Part shown: positions 1-5,516 of the stretch, in pieces
Layout of the letters: each line of letters starts with the position of its first letter
How positions within the stretch are numbered: the stretch's first letter is position 1
DNA from: an uncultured Saprospiraceae bacterium
GTDB taxonomy: Bacteria > Bacteroidota > Bacteroidia > Chitinophagales > Saprospiraceae
Length of the DNA stretch: 5,516 nt
Direction: 5' to 3'
Assembly (NCBI GenBank): GCA_937864255.1
Contig: CALMIT010000413.1
Span: forward strand, 1-5,516
Made by a program: the position numbers and the translations under genes
Notes under the pieces: generated by a model
Database searches by the model: none
Told to the model about the DNA's origin: nothing
What the model saw: the letters and a program-made list of their open reading frames with translations, nothing else

Positions 1-1
1 A

Positions 2-109
2 AATACCGATAAGTTTCGTCACGCCGTTTTTCAACCCGGCAATACGCAAGCCAGTGTTTCGGTGCGCATTACTTACGGCGACATTGTGATAAAAAATTCG
101 AAGCCCTGA
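2..109 (+). CDS. C-terminal end of an unidentified protein (partial)
   Basis: An open frame runs in from the left edge and stops at a TGA at 107-109, giving 35 residues. The fragment ends in an alternating hydrophobic/polar stretch, VSVRITYGDIVIKNSKP, which reads as beta strands. Similar endings occur in Bacteroidota proteins with DUF4097-type or other beta-helix/beta-sandwich folds, but 35 residues are too few to name a family. Support for a real gene comes from its position: the stop codon lies 19 bases before a strong palindromic terminator, and the next gene faces it. No start, signal peptide or catalytic residue can be seen. Confidence 0.6.
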   Translation, partial: NTDKFRHAVFQPGNTQASVSVRITYGDIVIKNSKP

Positions 110-128
110 AAATTTAAAATTACCAAAT

Positions 129-166
129 AAAAAAGCGCTTTGGAAAATTTTCCAAAGCGCTTTTTT
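129..166. terminator. Bidirectional intrinsic terminator (perfect 38-base palindrome)
   Basis: Two 19-base arms are exact reverse complements: A6-GCGC-TTTGG-AAAA pairs with its mirror and ends in T6. The arm gives an A-tract, a GC-containing stem and a T-tract on both strands, so it can end transcription from either side. It sits exactly between the plus-strand gene that stops at 109 and the minus-strand gene that stops at 185, as expected for a shared terminator of convergent genes. Confidence 0.9.
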
Positions 167-184
167 ATTAAAAATCACGAAATA

Positions 185-721
185 TTAGTTCGTTTTTGCC
201 GGCTCTTCACCACCTACTTTATTTACCGTACCTGAGATGGTAAGGAAAGTTTGAGTTGGATTGGTGTTTGCCGTGATGGTAACTTTTTTGGTTTGCAAAC
301 CCGTTTTACCTTTTGAGTTGAATTCTACTTTGATTTCGCCAGAAGCGCCCGGAGCAATCGGTTCGCGTGGCCATTGCGGTACTGTGCAACCACAGCTACC
401 TTTCGCATTGCTGATGATCAAAGGCTCTTTACCAGTGTTTTTAAATTTAAAAACGTGGTTTACCAGTTCACCTTCATCAATAGTACCAAAGTCAAACTCT
501 GTTTTTTCATACTCGATAGCAGTAGTCGGTCCGGTAGGTACCTGAGCCTCATCTGCGGGAGTAGTAGGTTGGAAATTAGTTGCCGAAGCATCTGAAGCAG
601 CAGCCGGATTTTCCAATGCATCGCGTGCAGCATCTTTTACATCTGATCCGCCTTCGTTGCATGCAACAAAGAATGACAATACAACAAATGCAAGTAAAAA
701 GGATTTAATTCTGTTAATCAT
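185..721 (-). CDS. DUF1573 domain lipoprotein
   Basis: The 178-residue product starts with a lipoprotein signal peptide: basic MINRIK, a hydrophobic stretch at 8-19, then the lipobox FVAC with acylated Cys at residue 21. A low-complexity Ala/Pro/Thr-rich linker follows (about 28-68). One DUF1573 domain spans about 74-166: it opens with EFDFGTIDEGE, continues with FKFKNTGKEPL, has the family's SCGCT motif (Cys110, Cys112), then IAPGASGEIKVEF, and closes with the strand LTISGTV. This fold is an Ig-like sandwich of the ASPM/SPD-2/Hydin type. It is very common in Bacteroidota, but its molecular role is not established. The protein is expected to be anchored in the outer or inner membrane, facing the periplasm or the outside. 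The ATG at 721 is chosen because it directly precedes the signal peptide. No Shine-Dalgarno sequence is visible, which is normal for the phylum. A promoter element lies 53 bases upstream, so the gene is probably monocistronic. Confidence 0.93.
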   Translation of the reverse strand: MINRIKSFLLAFVVLSFFVACNEGGSDVKDAARDALENPAAASDASATNFQPTTPADEAQVPTGPTTAIEYEKTEFDFGTIDEGELVNHVFKFKNTGKEPLIISNAKGSCGCTVPQWPREPIAPGASGEIKVEFNSKGKTGLQTKKVTITANTNPTQTFLTISGTVNKVGGEEPAKTN

Positions 722-773
722 CTGATAATTGTTTTTGGAAAATTATTGAATCTTATTTCTCAAAAAAACAAAG

Positions 774-781
774 CAAAATTA
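774..781 (-). promoter_or_regulatory. Candidate Bacteroidota -7 promoter element for the DUF1573 gene
   Basis: The minus strand reads TAATTTTG, a perfect match to the phylum's -7 consensus TAnnTTTG. It lies 52 bases before the ATG at 721, which implies a 5' leader of about 45 bases. No convincing TTG-type -33 element is present at the usual distance, so the call rests on the -7 element and its position. The rest of the 722-854 gap shows no other feature. Confidence 0.45.
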
Positions 782-854
782 AGCCTGAGCTAAAACTTTT
801 ACCTGTTAATAGCTACCCAAATAATGTTAACGACTAGTTAAGTGTCAGATTACT

Positions 855-901
855 AAAAATAGCCATGTTTCAAATTTTATGCCGAAGCAAGTGCTATTTT
901 T
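855..901 (-). terminator. Possible weak terminator overlapping the polX-like stop codon
   Basis: A 9-base inverted repeat (AAAAATAGC at 855-863, GCTATTTTT at 893-901) flanks a 29-base spacer. On the minus strand the second arm ends in T5 and the spacer contains a small cUUCGg tetraloop hairpin with a 3-base-pair stem. The TAG stop codon (894-896) lies inside the first transcribed arm. The stem is AU-rich and the loop long, so it is a weak terminator at best. It is nonetheless the only candidate for ending the operon before the promoter of the next gene. Confidence 0.35.
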
Positions 902-2546
902 TTAAAGCGGCAATAAAGTCATCCGCATTTTTGGTATTCAGGCATGCTTCCACAAATAGTCCGCCTTTTCGCGCAGCCAAAACACCGAATCGAATATCTT
1001 TGATGCCTTCTTTGCTGTGTGCATCCGGGTTGATGCTCAACAAAACACCCTTTTCTATCGCATAGGGAATCCATTCCCAGTCAAGATCAAGCCGGTAAGG
1101 ATTAGCGTTTATTTCAATTGCGACCCGATTAGCAGCGCAGGCGTCTATAATTTTTTTGTGATCAAGCGGGTAGCCTTTCCTTGATAGTAGCAGACGTCCC
1201 GTTGGGTGTCCCAGAATTGAGGTAAATGGATTTTCGACGGCTTTCAAAATCCGCTCTGTGGCTTTCTGCTCATCCATTTTCAGGTTGGAATGCACGCTTG
1301 CAATGACCAGATCAAATTCCCGCAAAATGTCCTCGGGATAGTCCAAAGAGCCGTCGTTTAAAATATCGGATTCGATGCTTTTATAAATTTTAATGCTGTT
1401 CGGGCGGCTGTTCAATACGTCTATTTCTCTCCATTGCTCCCAAAGTCTCTCCTCTTTCAAGCCATTTGCATAAAAAGCCGATTTTGAGTGGTCGCTTATT
1501 GTAATATATTCATAGCCAAGTGTTTGTGCGTAATTAGCCATTTCTTCCAACGTATTCAGACCGTCGCTGTAAGTTGTATGGCAATGAACCACGCCTTTTA
1601 TGTTTTTCTCTTCAATTAAAACAGGCAGGGGAGCATTTTTTGCTTTCAAAATAATGCCGGCTTTTTCACGCAGTTCAGGGGCAATAAAAGGCAATCCGGC
1701 TTTTTCGAAAATATCGTTTTCATGCGGTATTTGTCGAAAATCAATATTTGGAAAAACAGCTATCCAGTCATCCATAAAATCCTGCGTGGAGGTATATCTG
1801 AACTGCTTCGAACCAAATTCTGCCGGCGAGCAGGAAAAAATTGTGAGGGGAAAGTTTTCTTCCACTTTCGCCGACCACTCATTTTCTTTCACTTTTTTCA
1901 ACTCACTGATACCCGGCAAATTCGAAATTTGCTCAACAGGAAAAGTAACCAGTAAGTCCAATCCCTCCAAAACCGGCGTTCTCCGCCGAAATGCGCCGAC
2001 TAACGAAAAACTGTCAGGAGGAAATTTCGAAGTGAGTTCCTTAACTAATTTTTCAGCAACTGGTTCCAATGTGGCGTACAGAAATTTATTTTTCGATCGG
2101 AGAAAATACTCAAGCGAGTTTTTTAGCTCATCCTGCGTTTTTTTACCAAATCCTTTTAATTCTATGAGGCGATTTTCATTACAGGCGTAAAGCAATTCTC
2201 CGACGGTTTCCGCGCCCAGTTCTTTCCAAATCACATTCACTTTTTTTGGACCGAAACCTTTTATTTGCAACATTTCCCGGATGCCTTCAGGAGTGATTTG
2301 TTTATATTTTTCGAGCGCCTCCATTTTACCGGTTTTTAGCAACTCGGCAATTTTAGCAGCAATCGCAGCGCCTACTCCTTTTATGGCTTCCAACTCTTTT
2401 TGCTCCATTTCTGACAATGGCGCGCCGATTTTTCGCAGCGTAATATAGGCGTTTTGATAAGACCGGATTTTGAAAGGATTTTCCTCATGCAATTCCATCA
2501 AATCTCCCAAATCCCTGAAAGCGTTGGCTATTTCTTTGTTGGTCAT
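894..2546 (-). CDS. PolX-family HhH/PHP protein, polymerase site degenerate
   Basis: The 550 residues match bacterial PolX in length (about 570) and domain order. An N-terminal HhH_8 domain (1-75) contains IKGVGAAIAAKI (55-66). Two further helix-hairpin-helix motifs lie at 95-107 (IKGFGPKKV) and 130-142 (LKGFGKKT). A Pol-beta-like palm/thumb follows at about 150-290, and a C-terminal PHP domain at 314-548. The PHP metal ligands look complete: H321, H323, D328, H353, E392, H419, H447, D508 and H510. In B. subtilis PolX this domain is a Mn-dependent 3'-5' exonuclease and AP endonuclease. In the palm, the GSxRRG motif reads GAFRRR (184-189). The DxD pair reads GLD (195-197), so the first aspartate is lost. 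The third catalytic aspartate is replaced by about Pro233, and TGSKxHN is not recognisable. Polymerase activity is therefore unlikely (inference); nuclease activity in DNA repair is likely. The gene starts 24 bases after msrB ends and is the last gene of the probable ribH-msrB operon. Confidence 0.9.
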   Translation of the reverse strand: MTNKEIANAFRDLGDLMELHEENPFKIRSYQNAYITLRKIGAPLSEMEQKELEAIKGVGAAIAAKIAELLKTGKMEALEKYKQITPEGIREMLQIKGFGPKKVNVIWKELGAETVGELLYACNENRLIELKGFGKKTQDELKNSLEYFLRSKNKFLYATLEPVAEKLVKELTSKFPPDSFSLVGAFRRRTPVLEGLDLLVTFPVEQISNLPGISELKKVKENEWSAKVEENFPLTIFSCSPAEFGSKQFRYTSTQDFMDDWIAVFPNIDFRQIPHENDIFEKAGLPFIAPELREKAGIILKAKNAPLPVLIEEKNIKGVVHCHTTYSDGLNTLEEMANYAQTLGYEYITISDHSKSAFYANGLKEERLWEQWREIDVLNSRPNSIKIYKSIESDILNDGSLDYPEDILREFDLVIASVHSNLKMDEQKATERILKAVENPFTSILGHPTGRLLLSRKGYPLDHKKIIDACAANRVAIEINANPYRLDLDWEWIPYAIEKGVLLSINPDAHSKEGIKDIRFGVLAARKGGLFVEACLNTKNADDFIAALKK

Positions 2547-2570
2547 CGTATTGTCGTCTTCTTTTCGAAA

Positions 2571-3095
2571 CTATTTTTTCACCACATCCAAAGAAACGGA
2601 ATTAATACAATAGCGCAAGCCCGTGGGCTTTGGCCCATCGTCAAATACAGGCCCCAATTGCCCGCCACATCGCGCGCAATGTACTTCCACACGCCTCATT
2701 CCCATGCTGTTATCCACGTCTTCTTCAATGCAGGTGGTATTCAGCGGTTGATAAAAACTTGGCCATCCCGTGCCGGAATCAAATTTCGTATCACTGTCAA
2801 AAAGCGGTAAGCCACAGCCTCGGCAGGTATAGGTTGCCTTGCCCTTATAATCCCACAAATCGCCTGTGAATGCACGCTCAGTACCTTGCTCACGCAATAC
2901 GTAATATTCCATTTCATTCAATTCCTGTTTCCACTGTTGTGCCGATTTTTCAACTTTTTTTATCGGCTCGCCCTTTTGTACGACAGGACTTGCCTTTTTT
3001 TCTGGGGAATGTTTTGAGCTTTGTTGTGCCTGATTGCAATTGGTCAGAAAAATTGCGGCAATAAAAACGAAAATTACTTTTAATTTATTCATCAT
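2571..3095 (-). CDS. msrB: Peptide-methionine (R)-S-oxide reductase MsrB, lipoprotein form
   Basis: MsrB reduces methionine-R-sulfoxide in proteins back to methionine. With the ATG at 3095 the product has 174 residues. The MsrB domain spans about 52-171. It has two CxxC zinc pairs (C91/C94 in TCRGCG and C140/C143 in CARCGG), the SGTGWPSF substrate loop (107-114), and the catalytic Cys163 in RYCINS. The position used for the resolving Cys in SGCGWPSF enzymes is Thr109 here. Cys122 might replace it, or an external reductant may be used. Before the domain come a hydrophobic segment (7-18) and LTNC with Cys20, a lipobox with an unusual Asn at -1, then a polar linker. The enzyme is therefore probably exported and anchored, acting on envelope proteins. 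The frame can be extended one codon to a TTG at 3098, but the two adjacent ATGs (3095 and 3092) are better starts. The gene lies 24 bases after ribH and 24 before the PolX-like gene. Confidence 0.95.
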   Translation of the reverse strand: MMNKLKVIFVFIAAIFLTNCNQAQQSSKHSPEKKASPVVQKGEPIKKVEKSAQQWKQELNEMEYYVLREQGTERAFTGDLWDYKGKATYTCRGCGLPLFDSDTKFDSGTGWPSFYQPLNTTCIEEDVDNSMGMRRVEVHCARCGGQLGPVFDDGPKPTGLRYCINSVSLDVVKK

Positions 3096-3119
3096 CAATA
3101 TTTTATAAAATTATTCCAA

Positions 3120-3635
3120 TCAAAAACCTATCTGTTTTTTTGCCTCTACTTTTACACTTTTCAAAGCTGCCATACGAATAGCAGTAATCGCAGCTTCCAC
3201 GCCTTTGTTTCCGTGTTTTCCACCTGCGCGATCCAAAGCCTGCTGCTCGTTACTGGGTGTAAGTAATCCAAAAATAACCGGCCGACCGGAGGCTAAGCCC
3301 AAATTCATAATTCCGTTCGCCACAGCGGTATTGATGTATTCGTCGTGTCGCGTTTCGCCTTTTATGACGCAACCGAGGCAAATAATCGCATCCAGTTTTT
3401 GTTGACCGAGTAACGTTTTCGCACCAAATGGAAGCTCAAAAGCTCCGGGAACCTGCATGGTAAAAATGTTTTCTTCTTTCGCTCCATGTTTACAAAGACT
3501 ATCTACGCAGCCACTGTATAAAGCGTGTGTAATCTGCTCATTCCAGTCAGAGACCACTATACCGAATTTCATTTCCGAAGCGTCAGGAAGATTATCGGCA
3601 TCATATTTTGAAAGATTTTTTAAAGCACTAGCCAT
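3120..3635 (-). CDS. ribH: 6,7-dimethyl-8-ribityllumazine synthase
   Basis: RibH condenses 5-amino-6-ribitylamino-uracil with 3,4-dihydroxybutanone 4-phosphate to form the lumazine that riboflavin synthase consumes. It is a cytoplasmic enzyme that usually forms pentamers or 60-subunit shells. The 171 residues carry every family landmark. W31 in SDWNEQIT stacks on the pyrimidine ring, VPGAFELP is at 62-69, and GCVIKGETRHDEYI (88-101) contains the catalytic His97. GLLTPSNEQQA is followed by phosphate-binding R136 and by K144 in GNKG. The frame stays open upstream to a TTG at 3716. I prefer the ATG at 3635 because MASALKNLSKYD is a typical N-terminus in this phylum, and because the 27-residue extension would lie over a -7 promoter element and a DNA dyad. 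No FMN riboswitch is visible upstream. The gene is the first of a probable ribH-msrB-polX-like operon. The other riboflavin genes are not in this window. Confidence 0.97.
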   Translation of the reverse strand: MASALKNLSKYDADNLPDASEMKFGIVVSDWNEQITHALYSGCVDSLCKHGAKEENIFTMQVPGAFELPFGAKTLLGQQKLDAIICLGCVIKGETRHDEYINTAVANGIMNLGLASGRPVIFGLLTPSNEQQALDRAGGKHGNKGVEAAITAIRMAALKSVKVEAKKQIGF

Positions 3636-3650
3636 TTTGAGAAGTTTGAA

Positions 3651-3679
3651 ATTTGGAGTATTTGTCAAATGCTCCAAAT
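3651..3679. promoter_or_regulatory. 29-base dyad at the ribH promoter (possible operator or leader hairpin)
   Basis: The stretch is symmetric about position 3665. ATTTGGAG (3651-3658) mirrors CTCCAAAT (3672-3679), and ATTTG (3660-3664) mirrors CAAAT (3666-3670). The only break in the symmetry is the 3659/3671 pair. The ribH-side half overlaps the TTTG of the predicted -7 element, and the predicted start point falls inside the dyad, 16 bases or more before the ATG. Such a position suits a repressor or activator site. The transcript could also fold into a hairpin with one C-A mismatch. No known operator family is recognised. Confidence 0.5.
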
Positions 3680-3682
3680 ATA
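3675..3682 (-). promoter_or_regulatory. Candidate -7 promoter element for the ribH operon
   Basis: The minus strand reads TATATTTG, a perfect TAnnTTTG match, 39 bases before the ribH ATG at 3635. The leader would be about 33 bases. No good TTG is seen about 20 bases further upstream. The element's downstream half is shared with the 29-base dyad. Confidence 0.5.
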
Positions 3683-3805
3683 TTTTATGCAAATTACTGG
3701 TCGCCGGATTTGACAAAAACTTGAAAAGGAAATGTTCAAAAGATTGAATTGTTGGTACGAAATTGAAAAAAAAATCGAATCTGTTTCCTTTTTTTAAAAA
3801 ACAAA

Positions 3806-3813
3806 TATCTTTG
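3806..3813 (+). promoter_or_regulatory. -7 promoter element for tRNA-Arg(UCU)
   Basis: TATCTTTG is a perfect match to the Bacteroidota TAnnTTTG element. It lies 46 bases before the tRNA 5' end, so the primary transcript would carry a leader of about 40 bases. The -33 region is only weakly represented (CTG near 3781), and T- and A-rich tracts precede it. Confidence 0.6.
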
Positions 3814-3831
3814 CGGCTGTTTTAAAAAACG

Positions 3832-3849
3832 GCGCCGGAAAGCCGGCGC
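3832..3849 (+). other. GC-rich hairpin in the leader before tRNA-Arg(UCU)
   Basis: GCGCCGG (3832-3838) pairs perfectly with CCGGCGC (3843-3849) around a 4-base AAAG loop. It stands out from its AT-rich surroundings. It lies between the predicted start point (about 3820) and the mature tRNA end at 3860, so it should be part of the precursor. No T-tract follows, so it does not look like a terminator. It may help processing or folding, or simply insulate the tRNA. Confidence 0.55.
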
Positions 3850-3859
3850 GGAAAAACAA

Positions 3860-3933
<74 letters not shown>

Positions 3934-3934
3934 C

Positions 3935-3966
3935 AAAAGCCGCTCTTTTGTCGGGCGGCTTTTTTT
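3935..3966 (+). terminator. Intrinsic terminator after tRNA-Arg(UCU)
   Basis: AAAAGCCGC (3935-3943) pairs with GCGGCTTTT (3955-3963) around an 11-base loop, and the T-run continues to 3966. It begins one base after the tRNA discriminator and separates the two tRNA transcription units. Confidence 0.85.
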
Positions 3967-3977
3967 GTTGATTTTGC

Positions 3978-3985
3978 TATTTTTG
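3978..3985 (+). promoter_or_regulatory. -7 promoter element for tRNA-Arg(CCG)
   Basis: TATTTTTG is a perfect TAnnTTTG match ending 12 bases before the tRNA. Transcription would start only about 5 bases ahead of the mature end. It lies just behind the previous terminator, which argues that the second tRNA is transcribed separately. The expected -33 position falls in the terminator stem and has no TTG. Confidence 0.5.
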
Positions 3986-3997
3986 CCAAATCAAATT

Positions 3998-4069
3998 GGC
4001 TCCGTAGTACAATGGATAGTATGTAGGTTTCCGGAACCTAAGATCCAGGTTCGATCCCTGGCGGGGCTA
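3998..4069 (+). tRNA. tRNA-Arg, anticodon CCG
   Basis: The 72 bases fold as follows. The acceptor GGCTCCG/CGGGGCT has G-U pairs at 1-72 and 4-69. The D stem is GTAC/GTAT with loop AATGGATA, the perfect anticodon stem TAGGT/ACCTA carries the loop TTCCGGA (CCG at 34-36), the variable loop is AGAT, and the T stem CCAGG/CCTGG carries TTCGATC. The discriminator is A, and CCA is not encoded. The tRNA reads CGG. No clear hairpin terminator follows within the 95 bases before the permease start, so some read-through into that gene is possible. Confidence 0.94.
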
Positions 4070-4139
4070 CAAAAATTTTCTCTTTCAGCTTTCTGACCGG
4101 CGACCGAATTCATACACCCGTCCATTCCTAAAATTCTTC

Positions 4140-4147
4140 TATTTTTA
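4140..4147 (+). promoter_or_regulatory. Possible weak promoter for the permease gene
   Basis: TATTTTTA matches TAnnTTTG at all but the last base and lies 17 bases before the ATG at 4165, implying a leader of about 11 bases. It resembles the element in front of tRNA-Arg(CCG). Without it, the gene would depend on read-through from that tRNA. Confidence 0.3.
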
Positions 4148-4164
4148 CCGCCCAAGCGGATACT

Positions 4165-5466
4165 ATGAATCTCGAATTTTTCATTGCCAAAAAAGTAGCT
4201 GGTCAGCGTAACCGATCTTTCACTCGGTTCATTCTTTTGATAGCATCCGGCGCTATTGCGCTTTGCCTCACTGTAATGATAGCTACGACCGCACTTATCT
4301 CCGGCTTTAAACAAGAAATTACAGAAAAGATTTTTGGATTTTGGGGGCACATTCACATTACCGACAGCAATGTCAGTCAATCTTTGCTGGAAAATTTTCC
4401 GCTTGAAAAAAATCAGAACTTTTATGCCGGTTTGGATTCCGTGAAACAGATTCAATACGAGGATTATTTTCGAATTTTCGGTTTTGAGTTTGAAAATTTT
4501 CCCGTGCAGCGAAGTTCGGAAGGCGGCATCCGACATGTGCAGGTTTTTGCAATGAAGCCGGGCATTATTCAAACCAAAAATCAAATCGAAGGCATTATTT
4601 TAAAGGGCGTTGATCGTGATTTCGACTGGACTTTTTTAAAAAATTATCTCGTAGAAGGGCAGGTTTTTGACGCTGCAGATACAACGAATCAGTCCATCAT
4701 CGTAAGCAAACAAACTGCCGACAGGCTCAATGTTGGTATTGGCGATAAGTTTATCGTACATTTTGTACAAGGTGCCGAGCAACTGCGCAAGCGCTATGAG
4801 GTGTCGGGGATTTACAAAACCGGGCTGGAGGAATACGATAAAAAATTTGCACTTGTAAATATTTCTTCTATTCAAAATATTTTGGGTTGGACGTCCGATC
4901 AGGTAGCCGGTTTTGAAGTTTTTATAGACGATATAGACGACCTTGACCTTTTCACCGAATACATTTATTACAACATCCTGCCCAATAATCTTTATGCCGA
5001 AAACATCAAAGAAAAGTTCCCGGCTATTTTCGAGTGGCTGGCGCTGCAAAATCTCAATGAAATGGTCATCATCGGTCTGATGCTGGTAGTAGCCATTATC
5101 AATATGATCACGGCGCTTCTGATTTTAATTTTGGAGCGAACAAATATGATTGGCGTTTTAAAATCTCTGGGCCAGTCAAATTGGAGTATCCGCAAAGTTT
5201 TTCTCTATTACGCCGGATTTATCATCGCAACCGGCGTTTTTTGGGGCAATTTGTTAGGTCTTAGTCTCTGTTTTCTGCAAAAACAATTCGGCTTCATTCG
5301 CCTCTCTGAAGCAGATTATTATTTGTCCGTGGCGCCTGTGGACATTTCATGGTGGGCTGTGTTGATGTTGAATGTCGGGACGCTTTTTATCACGCTTTTC
5401 TTTCTCGTACTTCCTTCCTATTTGGTGACCCGCATTTCTCCCGTCAAGGCGATTCGTTTTAAATAA
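4165..5466 (+). CDS. ABC transporter permease, FtsX/LolC-E type
   Basis: The 433-residue product has the classic four-helix FtsX layout. A cytoplasmic N-terminus (MNLEFFIAKK) leads to helix 1 at about 22-46. A large periplasmic MacB_PCD-like domain spans about 50-295, with typical pieces such as GIILKGVD (143-150), SIIVSKQTADRLNVGIGD (177-194) and YEVSGIYKTGLEEYD (211-225). Helix 2 is at about 299-323, helix 3 at 346-370 and helix 4 at 395-419. ERTNMIGVLKSLG (324-336), just after helix 2, is the cytoplasmic coupling helix that contacts the ATPase. The protein ends in the hallmark RISPVKAIRF. Length and architecture fit LolC/LolE, which extract lipoproteins from the inner membrane for transport to the outer membrane. 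In this phylum a single permease often stands in for the pair (established in general, inferred here). No LolD-type ATPase is in the window, so a MacB-like or other FtsX-family role is not excluded. The ATG at 4165 is the first in frame and fits the N-terminus of the family. Confidence 0.9.
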   Translation: MNLEFFIAKKVAGQRNRSFTRFILLIASGAIALCLTVMIATTALISGFKQEITEKIFGFWGHIHITDSNVSQSLLENFPLEKNQNFYAGLDSVKQIQYEDYFRIFGFEFENFPVQRSSEGGIRHVQVFAMKPGIIQTKNQIEGIILKGVDRDFDWTFLKNYLVEGQVFDAADTTNQSIIVSKQTADRLNVGIGDKFIVHFVQGAEQLRKRYEVSGIYKTGLEEYDKKFALVNISSIQNILGWTSDQVAGFEVFIDDIDDLDLFTEYIYYNILPNNLYAENIKEKFPAIFEWLALQNLNEMVIIGLMLVVAIINMITALLILILERTNMIGVLKSLGQSNWSIRKVFLYYAGFIIATGVFWGNLLGLSLCFLQKQFGFIRLSEADYYLSVAPVDISWWAVLMLNVGTLFITLFFLVLPSYLVTRISPVKAIRFK

Positions 5467-5497
5467 TTCAGTTTTTTTGAAAAAGCGATTCGACAAA

Positions 5498-5516
5498 ATG
5501 CCTTTTATTAAAAACT
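5498..5516 (+). CDS. Possible start of the next gene (partial)
   Basis: An ATG at 5498 opens a frame reading MPFIKN before the window ends. It lies 31 bases after the permease stop, on the same strand, so it may be a second gene of the same unit. Six codons cannot identify a product, and a later start is equally possible. Confidence 0.35.

Noticed and set aside
1600..2190. Plus-strand open frame of 196 codons inside the PolX-like gene
   Set aside because: It is fully antisense to a well-supported gene, its translation is Ser/Phe/Lys-rich without a domain, and it has no promoter or start context.
4148..4159. Small hairpin CCGC-CCAA-GCGG just before the permease ATG
   Set aside because: The stem is only 4 pairs, and its position relative to any transcript start is unknown, so it is too weak to call a regulatory element.
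3991..4584. Minus-strand open frame of 197 codons across tRNA-Arg(CCG) and the permease start
   Set aside because: It is antisense to a tRNA and to a clear FtsX-family gene, has no domain signal, and ends in the kind of peptide often mispredicted from tRNA complements.
4636..5049. Minus-strand open frame of 137 codons inside the permease gene
   Set aside because: It is a shadow of the periplasmic-domain coding sequence, with no recognisable protein features.

Overview
The window looks like chromosomal core sequence from a member of the Bacteroidota. Four observations point there: an exported lipoprotein built around a DUF1573 domain, start codons without Shine-Dalgarno sequences, perfect copies of the Bacteroidota -7 promoter element TAnnTTTG in front of four transcription units, and a PolX/PHP protein with an eroded polymerase domain. 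The genus cannot be told from the sequence alone.

Layout, left to right. Positions 2-109 hold the last 35 codons of an unidentified plus-strand gene. It converges on a minus-strand DUF1573 lipoprotein gene (185-721), and a perfect 38-base palindrome (129-166) between them should terminate transcription from both sides. Next comes a probable minus-strand operon read as ribH (lumazine synthase, 3120-3635), msrB (methionine sulfoxide reductase B with a lipoprotein-type leader, 2571-3095) and a PolX-like HhH/PHP gene (894-2546). Both gaps inside it are 24 bases. A 29-base near-perfect dyad covers the predicted ribH promoter and start point.

Divergently, on the plus strand, lie two arginine tRNA genes. 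tRNA-Arg(UCU) is at 3860-3933 and tRNA-Arg(CCG) at 3998-4069. Each has its own candidate promoter, and a hairpin terminator lies between them. They are followed by a four-helix FtsX/LolC-E type permease (4165-5466) and probably by the first codons of another gene (5498 to the window end).

How the genes fit together: ribH makes the riboflavin precursor, msrB repairs oxidised methionine in the envelope, and the PHP protein is probably a nuclease that acts on DNA. A shared link to oxidative stress is possible but is only inference. The permease is expected to work with an ATPase encoded elsewhere to move lipoproteins, and two of the gene products here (DUF1573 and MsrB) look like lipoproteins.

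I see no mobile element, CRISPR array, phage gene or wholly new multi-gene system. The points most worth checking are the PolX homologue that has lost polymerase catalytic residues but keeps its PHP site, the dyad at the ribH promoter, and a C-A mismatch in the anticodon stem of tRNA-Arg(UCU).
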